DNA of 64,000 nt from Vibrio crassostreae 9ZC13 (GTDB taxonomy: Bacteria > Pseudomonadota > Gammaproteobacteria > Enterobacterales > Vibrionaceae): NCBI RefSeq assembly GCF_000272045.2, contig NZ_AJYZ02000019.1:1810704-1874703 (forward strand), in the 5' to 3' direction. The position numbers and the translations under genes were made by a program. Shown here piece after piece: positions 53,600-63,215 of this stretch (within the stretch, counting starts at the first letter, position 1; every line of letters begins with the position of its first letter). Below the pieces are notes generated by a model. The model saw only the letters and a program-made list of their open reading frames with translations, ran no database searches and was not told where the DNA came from.

Positions 53600-54328
53600 A
53601 TGGAACCGGTAAGCATTGTCGTAATTACGCTAAACGAAGAGAAACGCATTAGCCGCTTAATGGAAGAGTTGAGCGTGCAAACCCACCAAGAGTTTGAAGT
53701 GATTGTTGTCGACTCGAACAGTGAAGATAACACCAGAGAAGTGGCGCAAGCTTATGAAAACGCGTTGCCAAAATTAACGGTGCATCACATGGAAAACCGT
53801 GGTGTGAGCCTTGGCCGAAACACGGGTGCTTCATTGGCGCAATACAACCGAATCCTTTTCTTAGATGCTGACGTGAGCTTGCCTCGAAACTTCCTTGCGA
53901 AAGCGCTTTATGAACTAGAAGAGAACAAGCTTGAAGTGGCGGGTGTGTACATGAGCTCGAAAGGTTTGCCGCTTGTACACAAGTTTGGTTACGGGCTATT
54001 TAACGCAGGCTTGTTTACTACTCAGTTCTTTTTCCCGACGGCGATTGGCGCATGTATTTTCTCGACTAAACGGGCGCATGATGAGATCGGCGGTTTTGAT
54101 GAAGAGATCGTCCTGTGTGAAGATTGTGACTACGTAAAACGTGCGAGCAAAACATGGCGATTTAGATTCCTGAATATGACCTTTGGTTTTGACCCACGTC
54201 GTTTAGACCAAGATGGCGTTGTGAAGACAGGCTCAACTTATCTTAAAGCCAATGTAAGACGCTTCTTCAAAGGCGAAATGCGTAACAACGAGATGAACTA
54301 CAAGTTTGGTCACTACAAAGAACAGTAA
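53600..54328 (+). CDS. Family 2 glycosyltransferase
   Basis: A 242-residue GT2 enzyme (GT-A fold). It begins SIVVITLNEEKRI, has the nucleotide-binding VVDSNSEDNT and the metal motif FLDADV, and GACIFSTKRAHDEIGGFDEE and EDCDYVKRA as the acceptor-side segment. There is no signal peptide; a hydrophobic stretch near 128-155 may attach it to the membrane. It is followed 14 bases later by a DedA-LssY protein, so the pair probably acts in lipid-linked sugar or envelope assembly. Sugar donor and acceptor unknown. Confidence 0.88.
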   Translation: MEPVSIVVITLNEEKRISRLMEELSVQTHQEFEVIVVDSNSEDNTREVAQAYENALPKLTVHHMENRGVSLGRNTGASLAQYNRILFLDADVSLPRNFLAKALYELEENKLEVAGVYMSSKGLPLVHKFGYGLFNAGLFTTQFFFPTAIGACIFSTKRAHDEIGGFDEEIVLCEDCDYVKRASKTWRFRFLNMTFGFDPRRLDQDGVVKTGSTYLKANVRRFFKGEMRNNEMNYKFGHYKEQ

Positions 54329-54342
54329 GTATTGAGGTTGTT

Positions 54343-55650
54343 ATGTTTGATGGACTAGGGCTGTTTCTGGGGGCATTGGGTGATGCTCTCATTGGCCCAA
54401 ACCTATTTGTACCGGGAGAGCCCTTCTTTATCGCAGCGGGCTTTCAACTGTATTCAGGTGCATGGATGGCGTTGGTTTTGGTGATGCTAGGTGGTTTGCT
54501 TGGTGACCAACTCAGTTATTTCATTGGTTATAAATACGGTGCTAAGGCGCAACGAAGGCTCATTAAGTTTCGTCCTAAAACCAAAAGATTAATTGCGCGC
54601 TGCCGCTATCTGGTTGCTCGCAAAGGTACATACATCATTCTTTTTGCTCGTTTATTAGGGCCTATTGCTTGGGTTGTGCCATTTATAGCTGGCTCGCATC
54701 GTGTACCGTGGCGTAATTTTAGTATGTTGGCGTTTATCGGCTTGGCTCTTGGTGGTGGACAGTTCATTGCTTGGGGCATGTTACTGGCGCACGGCGTTGA
54801 AAACTTCCCGTGGCTTAATAGCCTTAAGATATTTATCTCTGAGCACAATAGTTTGATCGTCGGGGTATTCGCGGTATTGGTCTTCACCATTATCGGTTAC
54901 CGAATGAAGTGGCGACGCTTGGTTCTTAAGTCGAGTGCGCTGATGTTAGCGTGGGTATTGTTTGCGAACTACGCCCACTTTTTTTGGAAAGCGGATGATT
55001 TTCAGAATCAACAAGAGACGGATCAAATAAACAAAGTAGACTGGAACTCGGTTACCTATAAAGCATTCCCAGGGAAATCGTCATTCTACTCGGCGCAAGC
55101 GATCAACGTCATTTATGTTGGAGTAACCCCAAGAGACTTAATGAAACAATTAGGCTGGATAGAGAATCAAACCTTCTCTCGAAATGAGATTGAATGGGCT
55201 GGCTATCTCGCATTGCTTAGAGACAAAACGCCACCTGTATCTGATTTGTATTGGCGAGACAAGCCACAAGATATGGCGTTTCAATTGCCGGGTAATTTGA
55301 TGAAGCGCAGCCATATTCGCTGGTGGCGCGCAGGTGTTGATATTAAAACTAACCAGCCTCAGTGGTTAGGCGCAATTAGCTATGATGATGGCCTTAAAGT
55401 CACCCCTTATTCTGGCATTGTGACCGTACTTCATAACATTGACCCTAATGTTGATGAAGAGCGAGATAGGCTCGCTAATCAGATACGAGCGTCACTACCA
55501 GACATCGAGCTAGACAAGTACCCATTGGCAACGGTGGAAGTGATCAATGACGATCATGACTATTACACTGATGGCCGGGTATTAACGATTGGAGCAACGA
55601 CCCTTAGTGATAATTCACAAACTTTGGATGTTGCTGTGAACGATATATAG
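54343..55650 (+). CDS. DedA-family membrane protein fused to an LssY C-terminal domain
   Basis: A 435-residue inner-membrane protein. Residues 1-215 are a DedA/SNARE-associated domain (FVPGEPFFIAAG, GGLLGDQLSYFIGYKYG, ARLLGPIAWVVPFIAG, the last holding the conserved Arg and Pro), a family of lipid-carrier and phospholipid flippases. After a helix near 220-235 comes an LssY C-terminal domain (about 240-435) of periplasmic or cytosolic location, with GVTPRDLMKQLGW and RSHIRWWRAG. LssY-type proteins are PAP2/DedA-linked and uncharacterised. It lies 14 bases after the glycosyltransferase and probably works with it. Confidence 0.85.
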   Translation: MFDGLGLFLGALGDALIGPNLFVPGEPFFIAAGFQLYSGAWMALVLVMLGGLLGDQLSYFIGYKYGAKAQRRLIKFRPKTKRLIARCRYLVARKGTYIILFARLLGPIAWVVPFIAGSHRVPWRNFSMLAFIGLALGGGQFIAWGMLLAHGVENFPWLNSLKIFISEHNSLIVGVFAVLVFTIIGYRMKWRRLVLKSSALMLAWVLFANYAHFFWKADDFQNQQETDQINKVDWNSVTYKAFPGKSSFYSAQAINVIYVGVTPRDLMKQLGWIENQTFSRNEIEWAGYLALLRDKTPPVSDLYWRDKPQDMAFQLPGNLMKRSHIRWWRAGVDIKTNQPQWLGAISYDDGLKVTPYSGIVTVLHNIDPNVDEERDRLANQIRASLPDIELDKYPLATVEVINDDHDYYTDGRVLTIGATTLSDNSQTLDVAVNDI

Positions 55651-55673
55651 AGTTGTATATAAGGTCGATAGAA

Positions 55674-55709
55674 TTAAGCCCTAGCATTACGTTAGGGCTT
55701 ATTGTGTTT
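55674..55709. terminator. Hairpin between DedA-LssY and histidine kinase genes
   Basis: A 9-bp stem (TAAGCCCTA / TAGGGCTTA) with a 9-base loop lies between two convergent genes. T-runs are moderate in both directions. Confidence 0.7.
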
Positions 55710-55727
55710 AACTTTTACTTAGCTTGT

Positions 55728-57074
55728 TCAGCCTTTACTTACTTTAAGCACCAGAGAAGCTTTTAAGCCGCCCATTGAGCTCTTGCTGAGCGTTAGGCTG
55801 CCTCGGTAACTGTGTGCCATTTCATTTACGATATTAAGCCCTAAGCCTGTTCCTGGTGTGGTTTCATCAAGTCGGACGCCACGTTTGGTCACTTGCTCAA
55901 GCTTCTCTTCAGGAATGCCTTGGCCATCATCTTCAATCACCAACTCTATGTTGCCATCGTCGAGTTCATTTGCATGGACGCGAATAATGCTGCCAGCCCA
56001 CTTGTAACTGTTCTCGAGTAGGTTGCCGACCATTTCATCAAGGTCGGTTTTTTCTACTGCCACTTCAATCTCAGAGTCTAGCTCGTTAATTATGGTGACT
56101 TCGTTGGCTGCGTAGACTTTATCAAACGCCATTGAGATAGCTTCAACACGCTCACAAGGTGAAGACTTCACCGAAAGAATGTTCATTGCACCTGCCATAC
56201 GAGCGCGGCCAAGGTGATAATCAATTTGGCTTTGAATCTGATGAATGGGCTGTTGCAGCAGTGCCTTGTCATCCTCTGGAAGTCGCTCTATCTCATTTTT
56301 TAGAACTGAAAGCGGTGTTTTCAACGCATGAGATAAGTTACCCGCGTGGTTACGAGCTCGTTCTAATAACTCTTGATAGTGAAAGAGCAGGGCATTGAGG
56401 TCAGAGACTAATGGAGAAACCTCTTTCGGGTAGTTATCGCTTAACCCTTCTTGCTCGCCGTTTCTTAGCATTACCAGTTCGCGTTGCATCTTGCTGAGCG
56501 GTAATAACGACCAACTGACTTGAATACCGATCAACATCAGCACGCCAACAAACAGCAACATTAGGATCAACCAGACTTGACCAGTAAGCTCTGTCAGTGT
56601 GGATTCTAATGGATCTTCATCAATACCAATGGTGATCGTGACAGGGTCGCTCAGTTCAGGCAGGTAGATATCTTGCTCGATGTAAATCAGCTTTTCTTTC
56701 TCTGGCCCTTTGACTGATGTGTGAATCGGTGAACGCTTGATGGTGAGGTCTTTATCCCATAGCGAGCGAGATCGAATGATCTGCTCTTGGGTAGCGGCGC
56801 GCCAATAAATACCACTGTAGGGCTGGTTGAACCTAGGATCAGACAGACGCTCTGCCATGATCAGGTTACCACTGTCATTGGTTTCGATATTGGCGGTTAA
56901 CTCATCCATGGTTAAGCCAAGCTGCTGCTTCATGTCATCGACGAGGTAGTCGTTAACCAGCTTCGGAATCCCGACACCAGCCGCTAATATCATCGCACCT
57001 AGCCAAAAAGCCGCAGCAAGGAGCAAGCGGCTTTTTAAACTGATGTTTTTAAGTGTTCGTTTCTTTAGATTCAT
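55728..57074 (-). CDS. Sensor histidine kinase (CarS/VprB-like)
   Basis: A 448-residue membrane sensor kinase. Two helices (about residues 13-35 and 168-190) bound a periplasmic sensor domain, followed by a HAMP-like linker, an H-box (GNLSHALKTPLSVLKNE, phospho-His), an N-box (NLLENSYKWA) and G-boxes (EDDGQGIP, GTGLGL). It is the last gene of a PepSY-regulator-kinase operon. The gene order and strong PhoQ-type likeness resemble V. cholerae CarRS/VprAB, which senses calcium and controls lipid A modification; this identity is inferred. Confidence 0.88.
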   Translation of the reverse strand: MNLKKRTLKNISLKSRLLLAAAFWLGAMILAAGVGIPKLVNDYLVDDMKQQLGLTMDELTANIETNDSGNLIMAERLSDPRFNQPYSGIYWRAATQEQIIRSRSLWDKDLTIKRSPIHTSVKGPEKEKLIYIEQDIYLPELSDPVTITIGIDEDPLESTLTELTGQVWLILMLLFVGVLMLIGIQVSWSLLPLSKMQRELVMLRNGEQEGLSDNYPKEVSPLVSDLNALLFHYQELLERARNHAGNLSHALKTPLSVLKNEIERLPEDDKALLQQPIHQIQSQIDYHLGRARMAGAMNILSVKSSPCERVEAISMAFDKVYAANEVTIINELDSEIEVAVEKTDLDEMVGNLLENSYKWAGSIIRVHANELDDGNIELVIEDDGQGIPEEKLEQVTKRGVRLDETTPGTGLGLNIVNEMAHSYRGSLTLSKSSMGGLKASLVLKVSKG

Positions 57075-57178
57075 GCATTTCCAACCTGCCTTTGCTCATC
57101 GTAACTTATCGTATTGCGATGATCAGAACAGGCTGTCCACTTAATTAATGGTTGCTCTTGGCGTGATTGACGACTGAG

Positions 57179-57838
57179 CTATTCAGCATTCAGTTGGTAG
57201 CCAAGGCCACGAACGGTTTTGATGATCTTTGGTGCGATTTTCTTACGAATACGACCGATGAACACTTCAACCGTGTTTGAGTCTCGGTCGAAGTCTTGCT
57301 TGTAGATATGCTCAACCAACTCAGTGCGCGAGATAACCTTGTTTTGGTTATGCATGAAGTACGCGACAACTTTATATTCCAGCGCCGTGAGGCTAACTGC
57401 TTGACCTTGCCACAACACTTTAGAACTGCGTGTGTCTAGGCTTAGATCACCGATTTGAAGTATCGGAGCAGCACTGCCTGATGCTCGGCGCAGTTGAGCT
57501 CGGATACGGGCAATCAGCTCGACCATCTCAAATGGCTTAGTTAGGTAGTCATCAGCACCGGCGTTCAAGCCCTCAACACGTTGAGTTAGCGTGTCACGAG
57601 CACTTAAGATAATCACTGGCGTGTTGATGTTTTCGTCTCGAATGCCTTTTAATACCGTTAGGCCGTCAAGCTTAGGTAAACCTAAATCGAGGACAATCGC
57701 GTCCCATTCTTCTGACGTTGCACGGTAGAGTGCGTCGATACCATCTTGAGAGAGCTCTGGAACCCAGTCGGCCCCCTCAAGTGTTTCAATAATTTGTTGG
57801 CCCAAACGAGGCTCATCTTCAACGACTAAAATTTTCAT
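57179..57838 (-). CDS. OmpR/PhoB-family response regulator (CarR/VprA-like)
   Basis: A 219-residue response regulator. The receiver domain has acidic residues EDEPR near the start, the phospho-acceptor Asp51 in IVLDLGLPKLDG, and Lys in TKPFE. A winged-helix DNA-binding domain fills residues 125-219 (SLTALEYKVVAYFMHNQNKVISRTELVEHIY). The downstream kinase is 104 bases away. It sits in a PepSY-RR-HK order as in the V. cholerae CarRS locus. The regulon is not visible here. Confidence 0.92.
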   Translation of the reverse strand: MKILVVEDEPRLGQQIIETLEGADWVPELSQDGIDALYRATSEEWDAIVLDLGLPKLDGLTVLKGIRDENINTPVIILSARDTLTQRVEGLNAGADDYLTKPFEMVELIARIRAQLRRASGSAAPILQIGDLSLDTRSSKVLWQGQAVSLTALEYKVVAYFMHNQNKVISRTELVEHIYKQDFDRDSNTVEVFIGRIRKKIAPKIIKTVRGLGYQLNAE

Positions 57839-57899
57839 AATTGTTCTTCTAATTTCTTCTAATGACTGTTCGTCGTGCTTAGCTCTTCGTCGTACGTAA

Positions 57900-58298
57900 C
57901 TAGTCGCCGTGTTTAATTGCGTCTTTAAAGTTGCGGCCTTTGATCATAAGCATTTCTAACGTCTCAGCGTTGTATTCGACTTTGATGATGTTGTTTTGGT
58001 AATTGATTTTTAGTTCATACACCCAAATGTCGTCATCTTCTTCTAGTTCTACTTTAATGATTCTGCCATGAAGATCGTTTTCAACCGCCGCATACATTTC
58101 TGAGAAAGGGCGAATGTAGCCTTCTCGTACGGCTTCATAGACTTCGTCTTGATCTTCTTCAAATTCGATGCTGGTTCCTGCTTTATGAACGTCCTGCACT
58201 AATTCATGACCATTATGATGTGAGTTAGCCCATGCGCCAGCAGAAACAAATAAGCCTAAGCTTATAGAAAAAAAAGAAATCATAGCTTTACTAAACAT
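57900..58298 (-). CDS. Periplasmic PepSY-domain protein
   Basis: A 132-residue exported protein with a 24-residue signal peptide ending in AWA and a histidine-rich start of the mature chain (NSHHNGHELVQDVH). A single PepSY-like domain follows (EVYEAVREGYIRPFSEMYAAVEN and IIKVELEEDDDIWVYELKI). It is the first gene of the operon with the response regulator and kinase, so it may sense or modulate the kinase signal, possibly by metal binding. This role is inferred. Confidence 0.85.
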   Translation of the reverse strand: MFSKAMISFFSISLGLFVSAGAWANSHHNGHELVQDVHKAGTSIEFEEDQDEVYEAVREGYIRPFSEMYAAVENDLHGRIIKVELEEDDDIWVYELKINYQNNIIKVEYNAETLEMLMIKGRNFKDAIKHGD

Positions 58299-58478
58299 AG
58301 CGAATCCTAGAGAAGGTTGATAGCGTTCAGTATAAAAAAGTAATTCTGAACAGAAAGTGAACCTGATTAATAATGAGAATTTGATACCGAAAAACTTAAC
58401 GCTTAAATGGCGCAGGCTTTAATACATAAGATTAATTGCCGAGTGTTAAGAACGTAAGACTTACTTTTATTCTTAACC

Positions 58479-60221
58479 TTAACGCTGCTGTAGTTCGTCT
58501 TCGAATATCTTGTCTCTCATTTTCCAAAAGCGTCCGACTTTACGGGCAATCACGAATTGAGGTGGGCGGAATCTATGTTGGTGAGCAACCACTTTCGTCG
58601 GTGAGGCTTCTTCGAAAGGGCGGTGTCTGTCTGCAAGGTGAGGGCGAACAAACTGGTCTTTGAAGTTCTGCTTCTGCTTTTTGGTGGTTAATGACCAAAA
58701 CTCATGCACTTGCGCTTGGTTTTCACCGCGATAGGTGACTTTAAGTTGTGATTTACCTTTATCATCTTTAAGCACGTTGAGGTCCATTTCTAAGCACTCG
58801 AATACCAAAGCATCTTTTAGGTTCAGTGCCTCTTTAAGTTTTTTGTCTGGGTCGACTAAGGTTGCATCGCACTCATGACAAATACGCGCGGCAATGTCGT
58901 TATCGGCCCCACATTCACCACAATATTTCGCTCGGAAACGATAGTTGCAGTGTTCGCGTTCGCCTGTGTCTTCATCGGTAAAGTAGCCTTGGCATTTACG
59001 ACCAAAGTGCTCAAGCAAGAAGCCATTGCTGTCTAGCTTACCCCAAAAGTTGTTATTGAAGCCGCACGCCGGGCAAGGAATGGTGATGATTTCACTGTCT
59101 GAATCGGGTTTAGGGTCGCCAACCTCGGGTTGGTAAAGGTCGTAACTGTTGCCCGCATAGTCGAGCACCAAACACTCTTTCTTACCCGGCGATAGGCGTA
59201 AGCCACGGCCAACGATTTGTTGATACAAACTGATGGATTCTGTCGGGCGCAAAATCGCGATTAAATCGACGTGTGGCGCATCAAAACCTGTGGTTAATAC
59301 CGATACGTTAACCAAGAACTTGATTTTACGTTCTTTGAAGTCGCTGATTATTTGGTCACGCTCGAGCGTCGGCGTATCGCCAATCACAATTGAAGCTTCA
59401 CCTTCTGGTAATAAGCCGAGGATCTCTTGCGCGTGTCGAACGGTCGCAGCGAATACCATGATGCCTAGTTTATCTTGGGCTAGGTGAATAATCTGATCGA
59501 CAATCTGTGGGGTCGCTCGTTTCGATTGCTCGATCACCATGTCGAGTTCTGCTTCTTTGTAGCGACCAGTGCTCGCGGGCTTTAACTGCGAAAAGTCATA
59601 GCTCAACACGGGTGCATCAATCATGCGTGCAGGAGTTAAGAAACCTTCATCGAGCAGGTAACGAATCGGCAGCTCAAAGATACAGTCGCGGAAGAAACGT
59701 GGCTCATCTGAACGCACTTGACCGCGAGTGTGGTATTGATAAATCCAACCCATCCCAAGACGATATGGGGTCGCTGTTAATCCAAGCACCTTGATGCCCG
59801 AATTATTCTCGCGTAAGTGAGTGATAACTTTCTGATAACTACTGGTCTTTTCATCGGGAACACGGTGGCATTCGTCGATAACCAACAGCGAAAATTGGTT
59901 AGAGAATGAATCGAGATTTCGCACCACAGATTGCACCGAAGCAAACACGACTTGTTGGTCGGTCTCTTTGCGTCCTAAACCCGCAGAGAAAATCGAGCCT
60001 TTCAGCCCGTAACCTTCATACTTTTCATGGTTCTGTTCAACCAACTCTTTTACGTGAGCAAGCACCAACACTCGACCTTTCGCAAGCCTTGCTAACTCTG
60101 CAATCACAAGGCTTTTTCCTGCACCTGTCGGAAGCACGAGCACTGCCGGAGTTTGGTGTTTTCTGAAGTAATGAATCACTGATTTTACAGAATCAGCTTG
60201 GTACGGGCGGAGTGTATACAT
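58479..60221 (-). CDS. radD: RadD (YejH) DNA repair helicase-like ATPase
   Basis: A 580-residue superfamily 2 ATPase involved in double-strand break repair and RecA-dependent recombination. Walker A is PTGAGKS, motif II DECH, motif III TATPYRLG, motif VI QIVGRGLR. A C-terminal zinc-binding part has CPACGF and CGECGADNDIAARICHECD. Alignment by eye with E. coli RadD is close throughout (RPYQ, SVQSVVRNLD, AATVRHAQEILGLLP). The ATG at 60221 is chosen by family start; codons to 60266 add a hydrophobic tail. It is divergent from rsuA, as in E. coli. Confidence 0.95.
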   Translation of the reverse strand: MYTLRPYQADSVKSVIHYFRKHQTPAVLVLPTGAGKSLVIAELARLAKGRVLVLAHVKELVEQNHEKYEGYGLKGSIFSAGLGRKETDQQVVFASVQSVVRNLDSFSNQFSLLVIDECHRVPDEKTSSYQKVITHLRENNSGIKVLGLTATPYRLGMGWIYQYHTRGQVRSDEPRFFRDCIFELPIRYLLDEGFLTPARMIDAPVLSYDFSQLKPASTGRYKEAELDMVIEQSKRATPQIVDQIIHLAQDKLGIMVFAATVRHAQEILGLLPEGEASIVIGDTPTLERDQIISDFKERKIKFLVNVSVLTTGFDAPHVDLIAILRPTESISLYQQIVGRGLRLSPGKKECLVLDYAGNSYDLYQPEVGDPKPDSDSEIITIPCPACGFNNNFWGKLDSNGFLLEHFGRKCQGYFTDEDTGEREHCNYRFRAKYCGECGADNDIAARICHECDATLVDPDKKLKEALNLKDALVFECLEMDLNVLKDDKGKSQLKVTYRGENQAQVHEFWSLTTKKQKQNFKDQFVRPHLADRHRPFEEASPTKVVAHQHRFRPPQFVIARKVGRFWKMRDKIFEDELQQR

Positions 60222-60318
60222 ATCGCGTCTTGTAAGAAGGAAAACAAATAGTGTGAAATAGCTCAACTAATTGAGCAAAGGTGACTATAATACCCGACTT
60301 AGATTAGTTGAGGTATTC

Positions 60319-61014
60319 ATGCGTTTAGATAAATTTCTGTGCGATGCATTAGGCGTCACTCGAAGAGAAGCAACACACTTATTAAAATCCAAGGCAGTGA
60401 CAGTAAATGATGTCATTCAAAAAAGCGGCTCACTCAAGGTAACTGAAGAGTGCGTTGTGGAATGGCAAGGCAATGAACTGAATGTTCACGGCCCACGTTA
60501 CATCATGCTTTATAAGCCAGAAGGCTTTGTTTGTTCGCATGAAGATGGCGCAAATCGTATCGCGTTTGAATTACTTGATGAAATCAAAATGGACAAGCTG
60601 CACTTTGCTGGTCGTCTAGATATTGATACAACAGGTCTTGTGTTGATTACAGACGATGGTAAGTGGTCTCACCGTATCACTTCGCCAAAGCACAAGTGCG
60701 AGAAGACGTACCGTGTGTGGTTGGTTGAACCTGTTGAAGACGATTACGTTGAAAAATTCAAAGAGGGCATCCAGCTTAAGAGCGAAGATGGCCTAACACT
60801 TCCTGCACACCTAGAAGTTCGTGCAGAGCGTGAAGTGCTGCTAACGATTCACGAAGGCAAATACCACCAAGTTAAACGTATGTTTGCTGCTCTTGGTAAC
60901 AAGGTAGAAGCACTACACCGTGAACGTATTGGCGAAATTGAGATGGACGAATCTTTAGAGTTAGGTGAATACCGTTACCTAACGCAAGAAGAAGTCGATT
61001 CAATCTGGAAGTAG
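60319..61014 (+). CDS. rsuA: 16S rRNA pseudouridine(516) synthase RsuA
   Basis: A 231-residue pseudouridine synthase that modifies U516 of 16S rRNA. An S4 RNA-binding domain is at residues 1-45 (RLDKFLCDALGVTRREATHLLKSKAVTVNG-like), the catalytic Asp is in GRLDIDTTGLVLITDDG, and KTYRVWL and GKYHQVKRMFAALGN are the other family blocks. GAGG precedes ATG 60319, which is preferred to upstream codons. It lies between radD and bcr as in E. coli. Confidence 0.96.
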   Translation: MRLDKFLCDALGVTRREATHLLKSKAVTVNDVIQKSGSLKVTEECVVEWQGNELNVHGPRYIMLYKPEGFVCSHEDGANRIAFELLDEIKMDKLHFAGRLDIDTTGLVLITDDGKWSHRITSPKHKCEKTYRVWLVEPVEDDYVEKFKEGIQLKSEDGLTLPAHLEVRAEREVLLTIHEGKYHQVKRMFAALGNKVEALHRERIGEIEMDESLELGEYRYLTQEEVDSIWK

Positions 61015-61214
61015 TCCTTAGCTAGAAGTTGCTCTTAACAAGAAATTGTTCTTAACAAGAGACCACTTTTGCTGGACATAGCCCTTTCGTTGTAAAGCCG
61101 ACCATGGATAGCGTCGGCTGATGATGTTGACTGGTACTAGGAAAGTCTCAGCCAATCTTTGACTCGCGTACTCACGCTAGTCCCTAGCTCTATCAGTTGA
61201 ACATTCGGAGAACC

Positions 61215-62432
61215 ATGCAAACATCGACCTCACAGAGCCAAAGCTCCCAACTAGAAACACCTCAATTAGGCTTAGTGCTGTTTTTGATTCTAGGTGCGAT
61301 TGGTGCACTTACTCCGCTAGCCATTGATATGTATCTGCCAGCGATGCCGACCATTGCTAAAGATCTTGGTGTGACGGCGGGTGAGGTACAAATCACGCTA
61401 ACAGCCTATACCGCAGGTTTCGCGCTGGGGCAGTTGCTGCATGGCCCGTTGGCGGATAGCTATGGTCGCAAGCCTGTACTGCTTATTGGTGTGTTCTTGT
61501 TTGCTATCGCTTCTATGGTGAGTGCGACAACTCATGGCATTGAAGCGCTGACTTACATCCGTACCGCTCAAGGTTTTGCTGGTGCTGCGGCGGCCGTTAT
61601 CATCCAAGCGGTGGTAAGAGATATGTTCGATCGTGAAGATTTCGCAAGAACCATGTCTTTCGTTACTTTGGTGATGACAGTTGCGCCATTGGTTGCTCCG
61701 ATGATTGGCGGTTACTTAGCGTTGTGGTTCGGTTGGCGTTCAATTTTCTGGGTTCTGGCTATTTTTGCGGTGATCGTGATTCTGGCGGTATCGATGAAGA
61801 TCCCAGAAACGCTTCCTGCAGAAAACCGACAACCCTTGCGCTTTAAAACAACGATTCGTAACTATGCTCGACTGTGTAAGAACCCAACGGCGATGGGCCT
61901 GATTTTCTCTGGTGCATTCTCATTTTCAGGGATGTTTGCGTTCTTAACGGCAGGTTCATTCGTTTACATCGATATCTATGGCGTTCGCCCTGATCTGTTT
62001 GGCTACCTGTTCGGCTTGAATATTGTTGCTATGATCTTGATGACGAGCATCAACGGTCGAATCGTTAAGAAAGTGGGCTCTCACGCTATGCTCAGAGTCG
62101 GTTTAACCATTCAACTGTTTGCGGGCTTAGGTCTGTTAGTCGGTTGGATGTTAGATATCGGTTTGTGGGGTATTGTGCCATTCGTGATGCTGTTTATCGG
62201 CACACTGTCTACCATTGGTAGTAACTCAATGGCACTGCTTTTAAGCGGATACCCGAATATGGCCGGCACAGCTTCTTCGCTTGCAGGCACATTAAGATTT
62301 GGTACTGGTTCTGTAGTGGGGGCAATTGTTGCAATGCTACCAAGTGACACTGCAGGGCCAATGGCTATGATGATGGCAGCATGTGCAATACTGTCAGCAT
62401 TACTATATTGGACATTAGGAAAGAAGGCATAA
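61215..62432 (+). CDS. bcr: Bcr/CflA-family multidrug efflux MFS transporter
   Basis: A 405-residue major facilitator with 12 helices, family of E. coli Bcr (bicyclomycin and sulfonamide export). The motif A loop is GPLADSYGRKPVLLIG, and LTPLAIDMYLPAMPTIAKDLG is the diagnostic N-terminal helix of the Bcr/CflA group. GGAG precedes ATG 61215, preferred to an ATG six codons upstream. It overlaps the next gene by one base (TAATG). Gene order rsuA-bcr is as in E. coli. Confidence 0.92.
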   Translation: MQTSTSQSQSSQLETPQLGLVLFLILGAIGALTPLAIDMYLPAMPTIAKDLGVTAGEVQITLTAYTAGFALGQLLHGPLADSYGRKPVLLIGVFLFAIASMVSATTHGIEALTYIRTAQGFAGAAAAVIIQAVVRDMFDREDFARTMSFVTLVMTVAPLVAPMIGGYLALWFGWRSIFWVLAIFAVIVILAVSMKIPETLPAENRQPLRFKTTIRNYARLCKNPTAMGLIFSGAFSFSGMFAFLTAGSFVYIDIYGVRPDLFGYLFGLNIVAMILMTSINGRIVKKVGSHAMLRVGLTIQLFAGLGLLVGWMLDIGLWGIVPFVMLFIGTLSTIGSNSMALLLSGYPNMAGTASSLAGTLRFGTGSVVGAIVAMLPSDTAGPMAMMMAACAILSALLYWTLGKKA

Positions 62433-63091
62433 TGTCAAAATACTATATTGAAATTCAGAAGTTAGTGAACGATGCGCTGGGCGAGCTGTATGCTCTGCAT
62501 AAGTCTGGTAAAGCGATCGACGCACCTATCGCGAACAACCTTTATCTTGTTCGTTGGGTAACAAAAGCGATTAAATCTCAAGCTTATGATCGCGTGATTG
62601 TGCCTGACTTAGTTCGCTGGCAGAAACAGGGTCGCTCAAAAGGCAACAACTCTGATTTAACTTTTACCTTTAAACGTATTTCTGCGTTTTACGGACGTTT
62701 TTTCCCTGAAGGCGAAGAGCCTAAAACGCTAAAAGACAGTGATGTTGAAGCGTTCATGGACAAAATGTACGAGATGGGTTGGAGCGTATCGAGTGAAGAC
62801 GAGCTAACGACTGGCGGCAAGATTCAATTCTTCACCGATGGCGAGCACTCTTTTGCTTTATGCGGTAAACAGTGTGACGACTCTTTCGACGGGGAGTTGA
62901 TGGTTAAGCCAATGAACTGGTTTGTTCGTGGCAACCATGCTGAGTTCATCCAAGCGGCGATGGAAGCGGGCTTCATGCTTCACAAAGTAACGGACTATAA
63001 GTCTGCGGTGAAGTATCACGGTGAATACATCGTTTACCCTGCTAACCAAGGCAACCAACTGGCTGAGATCCCAATTAGCGTTATCGGCTAA
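62432..63091 (+). CDS. DUF2913-family protein
   Basis: A 219-residue soluble protein. The ATG at 62432 sits in a TAATG overlap with bcr, so the two are coupled. Residues 1-100 (NDALGELYALHKSGKAIDAP, NNLYLVRWVTKAIK, PDLVRWQKQGRSKGNNSDLTF) fit DUF2913, a family I know mainly from Vibrio and relatives. No catalytic motif is recognised and no function is proposed. A terminator follows at once. Confidence 0.7.
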   Translation: MSKYYIEIQKLVNDALGELYALHKSGKAIDAPIANNLYLVRWVTKAIKSQAYDRVIVPDLVRWQKQGRSKGNNSDLTFTFKRISAFYGRFFPEGEEPKTLKDSDVEAFMDKMYEMGWSVSSEDELTTGGKIQFFTDGEHSFALCGKQCDDSFDGELMVKPMNWFVRGNHAEFIQAAMEAGFMLHKVTDYKSAVKYHGEYIVYPANQGNQLAEIPISVIG

Positions 63092-63115
63092 TAGCGGATT
63101 CGAGATGAGAGATAC

Positions 63116-63142
63116 GAAGAGCGGAATTATCCGCTCTTTTTT
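63116..63142 (+). terminator. Intrinsic terminator of bcr-DUF2913 unit
   Basis: A 9-bp stem (AAGAGCGGA / TCCGCTCTT) with a 4-base loop is followed by six Ts. Confidence 0.9.
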
Positions 63143-63215
63143 GTCTCTCATAGCGCGTGTCGCTAATTTGCTTTTAATCTTTTCGCATCTCGTCACTCGA
63201 ATCCCGCATCTGCTT

